DNA from: Streptomyces spinosus | GTDB taxonomy: Bacteria > Actinomycetota > Actinomycetes > Streptomycetales > Streptomycetaceae | Assembly: GCF_020400655.1 (NCBI RefSeq) | Contig: NZ_JAINRC010000010.1 | Location: 124,001-188,000 of the forward strand | Reading direction: 5' to 3' | DNA: 64,000 nucleotides | Translations under genes and position numbers: made by a program | Notes under the pieces: model-generated | Told to the model about the DNA's origin: nothing | Database searches by the model: none | What the model saw: only the letters and a program-made list of their open reading frames with translations | Part shown: in pieces, positions 26,720 through 42,900 of the stretch | How positions within the stretch are numbered: position 1 is the first letter of the stretch | Layout of the letters: every line of letters starts with the position of its first letter

Positions 26720-26974
26720 ATGGCCACGAGGCCTGACCCCGAACTGACCGCACAGGTCCGGCCCGACGGATATCTGGAGCTCTTCTCCCGGCGTACCGGC
26801 AAGCGACACCGATGCGGCCCGCGTGGCACGACGATGTGGCTGGCGCTCCAGCGCAGCGGCTGGCAGCCGGAATCGGCCGCCGATGAAATCGCCGTGCAAT
26901 TAGGTATCGATCCGGCCAGTGTCCAATGCGATATCCACGCGTGGTTGGCGCATTTCCGCGAGGCCGGCGACTGA
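26720..26974 (+). CDS. Small PqqD-like protein with a TTA codon
   Basis: An 84-residue protein resembling the PqqD fold (small beta-hairpin plus winged-helix, used as a peptide-recognition element in RiPP pathways). It shows DGYLELF, a central G-x-T-x-MWLALQ helix, then the DEIAVQLGID and DIHAWLAHF helices. No RiPP precursor or modification enzyme is visible nearby, so its partner is unknown. ATG at 26720 has GGGAAG 4 nt upstream; an in-frame ATG at 26708 has GGAAG with no spacer and is rejected. Codon 61 (26900-26902) is TTA, the rare leucine codon read by the bldA tRNA, implying developmental control of translation. The gene has visibly more A/T at third positions than its neighbours, hinting at a different origin. 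Confidence 0.8.
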   Translation: MATRPDPELTAQVRPDGYLELFSRRTGKRHRCGPRGTTMWLALQRSGWQPESAADEIAVQLGIDPASVQCDIHAWLAHFREAGD

Positions 26975-26981
26975 AGGAAAA

Positions 26982-27020
26982 GGGGGGCGCGGGCGGCCTT
27001 TCGGCCACCCACGCCCCTTT
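26982..27020. terminator. Bidirectional hairpin between the PqqD-like gene and the PKS operon
   Basis: An imperfect G/C-rich stem of about 18 bp (AGGGGGGCGCGGGCGGCC against GGCCACCCACGCCCCTTT) with a TTTC-type loop. It begins 8 bp after the PqqD-like stop and lies about 20 bp beyond the last PKS stop, which is convergent. The trailing CCCTTTC gives a weak T-rich tail on the plus strand. Confidence 0.75.
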
Positions 27021-27041
27021 CCCTTTCGACCGCCCGCGATT

Positions 27042-30896
<3,855 letters not shown>

Positions 30897-30961
30897 GGTC
30901 CTCTTCCTTGTCGCGGGCGTCGTCACAGCGCGCCGTCCCGGCGCGGTCCCACCGTTCGTCG

Positions 30962-33900
30962 TCACAGCGCGTCGTCGTCGCCGACGAGGTCGTCGAGCGC
31001 CATGCTGATCAGGCTCTCGGCGTCCATCGCGTCGATCGGCGCGCGGCCGGTTCCGCCGTCCTCCGCCTGCTCCGGCGCGGGCCGCGCCCCGGCGAGTTCG
31101 AGCAGGCTGTCCAGCAGGCCGGCCTCGCGCAGGCGTCCCACCGGGATGGTGGCGAGCGCGGCCCGCACGGTGTCCTCCTCGGTGCGCGGGCCGTCGCCGG
31201 TGCGCGGGGCCAGCTCGCCGGCCAGGTGGTCGGTGAGCGCGGCCGGCGTGGGGTGGTCGAAGACGAGGGTGGCGGTCAGCCTGAGGCCGGTGGCGTCGTT
31301 GAGCCGGTTGCGGAACTCGACGGCGGTCAGCGAGTCGAAGCCGAGGTCCTTGAAGGGCAGGCCGGCCTCGAACTCCTCGACGCCGAGCACCGCCCGGGCC
31401 TCGTCCCGGACCAGCCGCAGCAGCCGTTCGGCGCGCTCCTCGGGCGCGAGCGCGGCCAGTTCGCGGCGCAGCGCCGACCCGGCGGCCGACGTTCCGGGGC
31501 CGGTCCGGCGCGGCGCCCGCACCAGGGAGCGCAGCAGCGGGGCGACCCGGGCGGCCTCGCGCGGGGCGAGGTCCAGGCGGGCCGGCAGCAGCACCGGTTC
31601 GGCGCGGCCCGCGCCCGTGTCGAACAGGGCGAGCCCGCTCTCGGCGTCGAGGGGGAGCACCCCGCCGGAGGCCATGCGGCGGGCGTCGGTGTCGCCGAGC
31701 CGGTCGGCCATGCCGCCGCTGCCCGCCCAGGCGCCCCAGGCCAGTGAGACCGCGGGCAGGCCGAGCGATCGGCGGTGGGCGGCGAGCGCGTCGAGGAAGG
31801 TGTTGCCGGCGGCGTAACCGGCCTGGCCGGGGCTGCCGAGCAGGCCCGCCGCGGAGGAGAACAGCACGAACGCGGTGAGGGGCCGTTCGCGGGTCAGTTC
31901 GTGCAGGTGCCAGGCGGCGTCCAGCTTGGGCCGCAGGACCGCGTCCAGGCGCTCGGGGGTGAGCGAGGTGAGGACGGCGTCGGCGAGGACGCCCGCGGTG
32001 TGCACGACGGCGGAGACCGGGTGCTCGTCCAGGACGCGGGCGAGGGCGGCCCGGTCGGCGGCGTCGCAGGCGACCACGGTCACCCGCGCGCCGAGCGCGG
32101 TGAGTTCGTCGCGCAGGCCGGCCGCGCCGGGGGCGTCGGGTCCGCCGCGGCTGAGCAGCACCAGCCGCTCGGCGCCGTGCGCGGTGACCAGGTGCCGGGC
32201 GACCAGCCGGCCCAGGGCGCCGGTGCCGCCGGTGACCAGGACACCGCCGGAGAAGCCGGCCGCGGCGGGCTCGGCCAGGCGGGGCGCGCGCACCAGCCGG
32301 GGGACGCTGAGCGCCCCGTCGCGCAGGACCAGTTGGGGTTCGCCGGAGGCCACGGCGGAGGGCAGCAGGCCGCGGGAGGCGTCCGTGTCGTCCAGGTCGG
32401 CGAGGACCATCCGGTCGGGGTGCTCGGTCTGGGCGGAGCGGATCAGGCCCCACGCGGTGGCGGCGCCGGGATCGGTGACGTCCCCGGGGCCGGTCGCGCC
32501 GCGCGTCGCCACCACCAGGGTGGTGTCGGCGAACCGTGCGTCGGCCAGCCAGTCCTGCACCAGGGTGAGCAGCCGCCGGGCGCCGGCCCGGGCCGCGTCC
32601 GGCCCGTCGCCGCCGGTGTGGACGACGACCAGGGTGTCGGGGGCCTGTCCGGCGGCCTCGGCCAGGTCGTCGGCGACGGCGACCTCGGCGACCTCGCCCG
32701 CCAGGGCGCCGGCCAGTTCCCGGCGGCCGGGGCCGAGGACGGTCCACCGCCCGGCCTGCGGGGCCGCCGGCACGGAGACGGGCACCCAGTCGAGGGCGAA
32801 CAGGTCGTCGTGTCCCCCGCTCGCCGCCGCGGCGATCCGCTCCGGGTCGACCTCCCGCAGCGACAGGGAGGCCACGCTTACCACCGGCCGGCCGGTGTCG
32901 TCGGCGGCCTCGATGCGCACCGCGCCGGGGCCGGCCGGGGCGATCCGCACCCGCAGGGCGGTCGCGCCCGGCGCGTACAGCTCCACGCCGGACCAGGCGA
33001 AGGGCAGCGTCATGCGTTCCTCGGCCCCGGCGCGCAGCCCGATGGTGTGCAGGGCGGCGTCGAACAGCGCCGGGTGCAGTCCGAACGCGGCGCCGTCGGT
33101 GGGGACGGCGACCTCGGCGTACGCCTCGTCGCCGTGCCGCCAGGCCGCGCGCAGGCCCTGGAAGCGGGGCCCGTACTCGGCGCCCAGTTCGGCCAGCCGG
33201 TCGTAGACGCCGTCCAGTTCGACCGGTTCGGCGCCGGGCGGCGGCCAGGCGGCCAGGTCGTGGCCGGGCCTGTCCCCGGCGGGGCGGAGCGTGCCGGTGG
33301 CGTGGGTGGTCCACGGGTCGCCGTCGGCCGCGGCGGCGTACACGCGGAAGGCGCGGGCACCCGTCGCGTCGGGTTCGCCGACCGTGCACTGGAGGCGGAC
33401 GGCGCCGTCCTCGGGCAGCGGCAGCGGCTCGGTGACCGTCAGGTCCTCCACCGTGCCGCAGCCGACGCGGGCACCGGCGGCGAGGGCCATCTCGACGAAG
33501 GCGGTGCCCGGCAGCAGCGGCACCCCGCCGACGCTGTGGTCGGCGAGCCAGGGGTGGTCGGCGAGGGAGAGCAGGCCGGTGTGGAGGGTGCCGTCGGCGC
33601 CGGCGAGTTCGACGGCGGTGCCGAGCAGCGGGTGGTCGGCCGCCGGGCGGGTCGGGCCGGTGTCACCGGTCATCCAGTAGCGGCCGCGCTGGAAGGCGTA
33701 GGTGGGCAGGTCCGAGCCGTCCCGGTGGGGCAGCAGCGGCGCCCAGTCGACGGCGCGGCCGTGCACGTGCAGGGCGGCGAGCCCGGTGAGCAGGGCCTCG
33801 GTCTCCTCTCGGTCCTTGCGCAGCAGCGGTACCACGGGCGTCCCGTCGGGCAGGCACTCGCCGGCCGCGGCGGTCAGGGCGCTGCCCGGGCCGACCTCCG

Positions 33901-36900
33901 CGAAGTGCCGTGCGCCGGCCGCGTGCAGGGCGGTGACGGCGTCGGCGAACCGGACGGCCTCTCGGGCGTGCCGTACCCAATACTCGGGTGTGCACAGCTC
34001 CTGCGGTGCGGCCGGGGCGCCGGTGAGGGTGGACACCAGCGGGATGCGGGGCGTGCCGAAGGACAGGGACGCGGCGACCTCGCGGAACTCGTCGAGCATC
34101 GGCTCCATCAGCCCGGAGTGGAAGGCGTGGCTGACGGCCAGTTCCCGGGTGCGCTCGAAGCGGGCGGCCAGGGCGCGGGCGGGGCCGGCGGGTCCGGAGA
34201 CGACGACGGACGCGGGCCCGTTGACGGCCGCGATGCCCACGCCGTCGCCGAGCAGCGGCGTGATCTCGTCCTCGGTGGCGCGTACGGCGATCATCGCGCC
34301 GCCCTCGGGCAGGGCCTGCATGAGGCGTCCCCGGGCGGCGACGAGGGTGCAGGCGTCCTCCAGGGTGAGCACGCCCGCGACGTGGGCGGCGGCGAACTCG
34401 CCGACGGAGTGCCCGGCGAGCAGGTCGGGCCTGACGCCGAACGACTCCAGCAGCCGGTACAGGGCGACTTCCACGGCGAACAGCGCGGGCTGGGTGTACT
34501 CGGTGCGCGCCAGCAGTTCGGCGGAGCCGAGGACGTCGGCGAGCGGCCGGTCCAGCAGCGGTGCGAGTCGTTCCGCGACCTCCTCGAAGGCGGCGGCGAA
34601 GGCGGGGAAGGCCGCCGCGAGGCGGGTGCCCATGCCCGGCAGCTGGGAGCCCTGGCCGGAGAAGAGGAAGGCGAGCCGGCCGTCGGTGGCGGTGCCGAGG
34701 ACGCCGGTCTGCGGGGTGCGGCCCTCGGCCAGGGCCCGCACGCCCGCGGTCAGTTCGTCGCGGGTGCGGCCGAGGACGGCGGCCCGGTGGCCGAGCCGGG
34801 TGCGGGCGTGGGCGAGCGCGCCGGCGAGGCGGTGCGGGTCGGCGTCCGGGGTGGCGGCCAGGTGGTCCAGCAGCCGTGCGGCCTGGGCGCGCAGGGCCTC
34901 GGGGGTGTGGCCGGACAGCAGCCACGGCACGGTCTCGGCCGGCGGCTCCGGGGCCACCTCGGCCGGCTGTGCGGCGGGCGGCGCGGCCTCGATGATCACG
35001 TGGGCGTTGGTGCCGGAGATGCCGAAGGAGGAGACGCCGGCGCGGCGCGGGCGGCCCGGGTCGGGCCAGGGGCGGTTCTCGGTGAGCAGACGGACGTTGC
35101 CGCCCTCCCACTCCACGTGCCGGGAGGGCCGGTCGACGCCGAGGCTGGCCGGCAGGGTCTCGGCGCGCAGCGCCTCGATCATCTTGATGACACCGGCGAC
35201 ACCGGCGGCGGCCTGGGTGTGCCCCAGGTTGGACTTGACCGAGCCGAGCCACAGCGGGCGGTCCTCGGTGTGCTCGGCGCCGTAGGTGGCGATCAGTGCC
35301 TGGGCCTCGATGGGGTCGCCGAGGGTGGTGCCGGTGCCGTGCGCCTCGACCACGTCGACCTCGGCCGCCGGGACGCCGGCCGCCTGGAGGGCGCGGCGGA
35401 TGACGCGCTGCTGGGCGGGGCCGTTGGGGGCGCTGATGCCGTTGGAGGCGCCGTCCTGGTTGACGGCGGTGCCGCGCAGCACGGCGAGGATCTTCCGGCC
35501 GTTGCGGCGGGCGTCGGAGAGGCGTTCCAGCAGCAGCACGCCGGCGCCCTCGCCGAAGCCGGTGCCGTCGGCGGCGTCCGCGAAGGGCTTGCACCGGCCG
35601 TCCCGGGACAGGCCCCGGTGCCGGCTGAACTCCACGAAGGTGCCCGGGGTGGCCATCACGGTCACGCCCCCGGCCAGCGCCAGGGAGCAGTCGCCCTGCC
35701 GCAGTGCCTGTGCGGCCAGGTGCAGTGCCACCAGCGAGGAGGAGCAGGCCGTGTCGACGGACAGGGTCGGGCCCTCCAGGCCGAGGGTGTAGGCGACGCG
35801 GCCGGAGACCACGCTGCCGGAGCCGAAGCTGCCGAAGTAGTCGTGGTACATGACGCCCGCGAACACGCCGGTGTCGGAGCCGCGCAGGGTGGCGGGGTCG
35901 ATGGAGGCCCGCTCCAGGGCCTCCCAGGAGGTCTCCAGCAGCAGCCGCTGCTGGGGGTCGGTGACCAGGGCCTCCTCGTCGTCCATGGCGAAGAACGCCG
36001 GGTCGAAGTCGGCGACGTCGTACAGGAAGGCGCCGTGCCGGGTGTAGCTGGTGCCGGGCCGGTCCAGGGTCGGGTCGTAGAGGTTCTCGACGTCCCAGCC
36101 GCGGTCGGCCGGGAACTCGCCGACGGCGTCGCGGCCTTCGGCGACCAGCCGCCACAGGTCCTCCGGGGAGGCGATGCCGCCGGGGAAGCGGCAGGCCATG
36201 CCGACGACGGCGATCGGTTCGTCGGCGGCGGCGTCCCGGACGGCGGCGGCGGTGGTCGCAGCGAGGGTGCCGGTGAGCTCGCCGAGCAGGTGGCGGGCGA
36301 GTCCGGCGGGGGTGGGGTGGTCGAACACCAGGGTGGCGGGCAGCCTCAGGCCGGTGGCCGCGGAGAGCCGGTTGCGCAGTTCGACGGCGGCCAGCGAGTC
36401 GAAGCCGAGTTCGCGGAAGGCCAGGGTGCGGCCGACGTCCTGGGCGGAGCGGTAGCCGAGGATGGTCGCGACATGGCTCTGCACGAGTTCGGTGAGGAAC
36501 GGTTCGCGCTCCGCCTCCAGCAGCCCGGCGAGCCGCTCGCGCAGGCCGTCGGCGCCGCCTGCGGCGCCCGGCCCGGTGGCCGCGCCGGCCCGCCGTACGG
36601 GCACCAGGGTGCGGAACAGCGGGGCCAGGCCCTCACCCTGGGCGCGCAGGGAGGCCATGTCCAGTTTCACCGGCAGCACGGCGGGGTCGGCGCCGCGCAG
36701 GGCGGCGTCGAACAGGGCGACGCCCTCCTCGGTCTCCAGCGGGGCGACACCGCCCCGGGCGATGCGGGTGAGGTCCGTCTCGTCGAGGGTGCCGGTCATG
36801 CCGCCGGCCTGCGCCCACAGGCCCCAGGCCAGGGAGTGCGCGGGCAGCCCGAGGCTGCGGCGGTGTATGGCGAGGGCGTCGAGGTAGGCGTTGGCGGCGG

Positions 36901-39900
36901 CGTAGTTCGCCTGGCCGGGCGAGCCCAGCGTGGCGGCGGACGAGGAGAACAGCACGAACGCCGCGAGGTCCAGGCCGGCGGTGAGTTCGTGCAGGTTCCA
37001 GGCGGCGTCGGCCTTGGGCCGGAACACCGTGTCGATCCGCTCCGGCGTCAGGGAGGTGAGCACGCCGTCGGCGAGGACGCCCGCCGCGTGGATCACGGCG
37101 GTCAGCGGCCGGGCGGCCGGTACGGCGTCCAGCACGGCGGCGAGCGCGGCCCGGTCGGCGACGTCGCACGCGGCACTCGTCACCTCGGCGCCCAGCGCGG
37201 CCAGTTCGGAGACGAGGTCGTCGGGGGCACCGCCGCGGCTCACCAGCAGCAGGTGCCGCACGCCCCGTTCGGCGACCAGGTGCCGGGCGAGGATCCGCCC
37301 GAGGGCGCCGGAGGCCCCGGTGAGCAGGACGGTGCCGCCGCCGAGGCCGGAACCGTCCTCGCTCCGCTCGTCGTCGGCGGCCCCGTCGGGGACGCGGGCC
37401 AGCCGGGGGACCTGCCAGGTGCCGTCGCGGTAGGCCAGGTGCGGTTCGCCGGTCGCGACGGCCTCGGCGAGGCGTCCGGCGTCCGGATCCTCCCCGGCCT
37501 CCGCCTCGACGAGCACGATCCGGCCGGGGTTCTCCGACTGGGCGGAGCGGACCAGACCGCCGGCCGCGGCTCCCGCCGGGTCGGTGCCGGTGACCACGAC
37601 GAGGGTGCCGTCGGCCGCGGCGAGGGCGGTGCGCAGCCGGTCGAGGACCGTGTCGACGGCCGCCCGCGCCTCGGCGGCGCTGGTGCCGGCCGGGGCGCGC
37701 ACCACGTCCGGTGCCGGGCCGGCGGGCGCGGCCGCGGGGGCCGGCGGGGCCGGCACCCAGGTGACCCGGTACAGCGCGCCCGCGCGGGCCGGACGCGCCG
37801 CGGTGGCCAGGGCCTCGGTCCGCAGGGGCCGCAGGGTGAGCGCGTCGACGGTGGCGACGGGGGCGCCGGTGGGGTCGGCGAGCGTGAGGGAGACGGTGCC
37901 CTCGCCGGCGGACCGGACGTGGACGCGCAGCGCGGTCGCGCCGGTGGCGTACAGCCGTACCCCGGACCAGGCGAACGGCAGCAGGGCCTCGTCGCCGGCG
38001 GCGTCGGTGAGTCCGACGGTGTGCAGGGCGGCGTCCGACAGGGCGGGGTGCAGGGCGAAGCCGTCGGGGGCCGCGTCGGTCGCGACCTCGGCGTACAGGC
38101 CGTCCTCGGTGCGCCAGGCGGCGCGCAGGCCCTGGAAGAGGGGGCCGTAGCCGAGACCGAGGGCGGCGAGTTCGTCGTACAGGCCGTCGAGCGGTACCGG
38201 TGCGGCGCCCCGCGGGGGCCAGGCGGTGAGCGGGGCGCCAGCGGCGGGCAGGGTGCCGGTGGGGGCGAGCAGGCCGTCGGCGTGCCGGGTCCAGGGCAGG
38301 TCCTCGTCGGGGTTCTCCGGCCGCGACCAGATGGCGACCGGGCGGGTCTCCCCCTCGGGCGCGCCGACGGTGACCTGGAGCTGGACGGCTCCGTGGTCGG
38401 GCAGGACCAGCGGTGCGTGCAGGGTGAGTTCGGCGATGTCGCCGCAGCCGACCTGGTCGCCGGCGCGCAGCGCGAGTTCCAGGTGCCCGGTGCCGGGGAA
38501 GAGCAGCCGGCCGCCGACCCGGTGGTCCTCCAGCCAGGGCTGGGTGCCCGGGGAGAGCCGCCCGGTGAGGACGACGCCCTCGCTGTCGGCCCGCACCATC
38601 GCGGCGCCGAGCAGGGCGTGGTCGGTGGGGGCGAGACCGGCGGAGGTGACGTCGGCGCCGCTCGCTGTGGAGTCCAGCCAGTACCACTCGCGCTGGAAGG
38701 CGTAGCCGGGCAGCGGGACGCGGCGCGGCCGGCGGCCCTCGGCGACGGCGGTCCAGTCCACGCCGGCGCCGTGGGTGAACGCCTCGCCCAGGGCGGTCAG
38801 CAGCCGGGCCCGGCCGCCCTCGTCGCGGCGCAGGGAGCCCACGGCGGCCACGGCGTCGTCGGTCTCCTGGATGCCGACGGTGAGCACCGGGTGCGGGCTG
38901 GACTCGATGAACAGCTGGTGCCCGTCGGCGACGGCGGCACGCACGGCCTGTTCGAACAGCACGGTGCCGCGCAGGTTGGTGTACCAGTACCCGGCGCCGA
39001 GTTCGGTGGTGTCGAGCGGGCCGCCGGTGACCGTCGAGTAGAACGGGACCTGGGTGGCGCGCGGCTCGATGCCGTCGAGGTCCTCGGCGAGGCGCTCGCG
39101 CAGGGTCTCGACGTGGGCGCTGTGGGAGGCGTAGTCCACGGGAAGGCGCTTGGCGCGGACCTTCTCCTCCCTGAGCCGCGCGAGGAGTTCGTCGAGGGCG
39201 TCGGCGTCGCCGGACACCACCGTGGAGGCGGTGCCGTTGACGGCGGCGACGGACAGCCGGCCGTCCCACGCGGTGAGCCGGGCGCGGACGGCGTCGGCGC
39301 CCTCGCCGACGGACATCATGCCGCCCGAGCCGGACAGCAGTTCGGCGATGGCCCGGGAGCGCAGCGCGACGACGCGGGCGCCGTCCTCCAGGGACAGCGC
39401 GCCGACCGCGCAGGCGGCGGCGATCTCGCCCTGGGAGTGGCCGATGACGGCGGCGGGGGTGACGCCGTACGCGCTCCAGGTGTGGGCGAGGGACACCATC
39501 ACGGCCCACAGCAGGGGCTGGACGACGTCCACGCGGTCCAGGCCGCCGCGCAGCTCGGTGGCGAAGTCCCAGTCGGTGTACGGCGCGAGGGCGGCGGCGC
39601 ACTCGGCCATGCGGGCGGCGAACACCGGGGACTGTCCGAGGAGTTCGGTGGCCATGCCGGACCACTGGGAGCCCTGGCCGGGGAAGACGAACACGGGCCG
39701 GGCGCGGCCGGGCGCCGTGCCCTCGGCGAGGGTGCGGGCGGTTCCGCCGTCGGCCAGCGCGGCGAGGGCGCCGCGCAGTTCGGCCGTGTCGGTGCCGGTG
39801 ATCGAGGCCCGGTACGGGAAGCGGGCGCGGGTGGTGGCGAGGGTCCAGCCGATGTCGGACGGGTCGAGCCCGGGGTGGGTGTCGAGGTGGCCGAGGAGGG

Positions 39901-42900
39901 CCGCGGCCTGGCCGGCGAGGGCGGCGGGCGTCTTGGCGGTGAGCAGCCACGGCACGGCGAGGCCCTGCGGTCCGGTGCGCTCCGGCTCGGCGGGGGCGGG
40001 CGGGGCCTGTTCGAGGATGACGTGGGCGTTGGTGCCGCTGATCCCGAAGGACGACACACCGGCCCGGCGCGGCCGGCCGTGCCGCGGCCAGTCCCGCTGC
40101 TCGGTGAGCAGCCGCACCTGTCCGGCGTCCCAGTCGACCTTCGTGGACGGCTGGTCCACGTGCAGGGTCCTGGGCAGGACGCCGTTGCGCATCGCCATGA
40201 CCATCTTGATGACGCCGGCGACACCGGCGGCGGCCTGCGTGTGCCCGATGTTGGACTTGACCGAGCCGAGCCAGAGCGGTTCGGCGCGGTCCTGGCCGTA
40301 GGTGGCCAGCAGCGCCTGCGCCTCGATCGGGTCGCCCAGCGTCGTACCCGTACCGTGCGCCTCCACCACGTCGACGTCGGCGGTGGTGAGGCGGGCGTTC
40401 TCCAGGGCCTCCAGGATGACGCGTTCCTGGGAGGGGCCGTTGGGGGCGGTCAGGCCGTTGGAGGCGCCGTCCTGGTTGACGGCGGTGCCGCGGACGACGG
40501 CCAGCACCTCGTGGCCGTTGCGGCGGGCGTCGGAGAGGCGTTCCACGACGAGGACGCCGACGCCCTCGCCCCACACGGTTCCGGCCGCCGCGTCGGCGAA
40601 GGCGCGGGTGCGGGCGTCGGGGGCGAGCGCGCCCTGCCGGCTGAACTCGATGAAGGTCTCGGGGGTGGCCATGACGGCGACGCCGCCGACCAGGGCGAGG
40701 CCGGACTCGCCCTGCCGCAGCGACTGGGCGGCCAGGTGCAGTGCCACCAGCGAGGAGGAGCAGGCGGTGTCGACGGACAGCGAGGGGCCCTCCAGGCCGA
40801 GGGTGTAGGCGACGCGGCCGGAGATGATGCTGCCGGAGCCGAAGCTGCCGAAGTAGTCGTGGTACTGGACACCGGCGAACACGCCGGTGCGGCTGCCCTT
40901 GAGGCTGTGCGGGTCGATGCCCGCGTTCTCCAGCGCCTCCCAGGACGCCTCCAGCAGCAGCCGCTGCTGCGGGTCCATGACGAGGGCTTCCTTGGGGCTG
41001 ATGCCGAAGAACGCGGCGTCGAACGCGCCGGCGTCGTGCAGGAAGCCGCCCTCGCCGACGTAGGAGGTGTCGGGGCGCCGCCGGGCGGGGTCGACGACGC
41101 GGTCCACGTCCCAGCCCCGGTTGCCGGGGAACGCGCTGATGGCGTCGGTGCCGTCGGCGACCAGCCGCCACAGGTCCTCCGGGGTGCGGACGTCCCCCGG
41201 GTAGCGGCACGCCATTCCCACGATCGCCAGCGGCTCGTCCGCGCGGGCGCTGACGGTACGGCGGCCACGGCGGGCCCCGGTCCGGGCGCCGCCGTCGACC
41301 AGGGTGCCGAGGTGGGCGGCGAGCGCTTCGGGCGAGGGGTGGTCGAAGACGAGGGTGGCGGCGAGCCGCCGGCCCAGCTCGGCGGAGAGGGAGTTGCGCA
41401 GTTCGATCGCGGCGAGCGAGTCGAAGCCGAGGTCCTTGAACGCCCGGTCGGTCTCCACGCTCTGCGGGTTCGCGTGCCCGAGCACGGCGGCGACATGGGT
41501 GCGGACCGTGTGCAGCAGCGCCTCGGCGCGCTCCTCGTCCCCGAGGCCGGCCAGGCGCTCGGCGAAGCCGGCGTCGCTGCCCTGGGCGACGGCTTCCCGG
41601 CGGACCGGTCGGCCCGCCAGGGCGCGGAAGACGGGGGCGAGGCCGCTGCCCTGGGCGCGCAGCGCGGGCAGGGCGAGCCGCACAGGCGCCAGGGCGGCGC
41701 GGCCGGCCCGCAGCGACCGGTCGAACAGGGCGGTGCCCTCTTCGGCCGACAGGGCGGTCATGCCGCCGCGCGCCATCCGGGCGCGGTCCGCCTCGTCCAG
41801 GGAGCTGGTCATGCCGCCCGACGGGGCCCACGGCCCCCACGCCAGGGACAGCGCGGGCAGGCCCCGGGCGTGGCGGTGCGCGGCGAGGGCGTCCAGGAGG
41901 GCATTGGCGGCGGCGTAGTTGCCCTGGCCGGGGGCGCCGACGGTGCCGGCGACGGACGAGAACAGCACGAACGCCGCGAGGCCGCGGGTGAGTTCGTGGA
42001 GGTGGAGGGCGCCGAGCGCCTTCGGCGCGAGGACGGTGTCGATCCGCTCGGGGGTGAGCGAGGAGACGACACCGTCGTCCAGGACGCCGGCGGCGTGGAC
42101 GACCGCGGTGAGCGGGTGCTCGGCCGGGATGCCGGCGAGGACGGCGGCGAGGCCGTCGCGGTCGGCGACGTCGCAGGCGTGGGCGGTCGCGGTGGCGCCG
42201 AGGGCGGCGAGTTCGGCGACCAGGTCGTCGGCGCGCCCCGACCGGCTGAGCAGGGCGAGGTGCCGGACGCCGTGGGCGGTGACCAGGTGGCGGGCGATCA
42301 CCGGGCCGAGGCCGCCGGTGGCGCCGGTGATCAGGACGGTGCCCTCGGGACCGAGGTCCGGCCCGGCCGCTTCCGGAGGTGCTTCGGCGCGCACCAGCCG
42401 GGCGGCGTGGGCGGTGCCCGCCCGCACGGCGATCTGCGGTTCGCCGGAGGCGAGGACGGCGGGCAGGACGGCGTCGGCGTCCGCGCCGGGTTCGAGGTCG
42501 AGCAGGACGAACCGGTCCGGGTTCTCCGACTGCGCGGACCGCACCAGGCCCCAGACGGCCGCGCCGGCCAGGTCGGTCACGTCCTCCTCCGCGACGCCGA
42601 CCGCGCCGCGGGTGACGACGGCCAGCGGGCGGGGGTCGTCGTCCTGGAGGGCGGCGAGCGCGGTGTGCAGCGCCTCGCGTACGGCGGTGGCGTCGGTGCC
42701 GGGGGTGCTGTGCAGCACCCGGTGGGCGGCGTCGGGGGCGTCGGCGTCCAGGGGCAGCGGCTGCCAGTCGAGGGCGAACAGGGCGTCCGCGGTCGTGTCG
42801 CGGGCGGCGCGCAGGTTGGTGAGCGGGCGGGAGGCGAGCGAGGTGACCGTGGCGACGGGGGCGCCGGTGGCGTCGGCGAGGTCGACGGCGAAGGCGTGGT

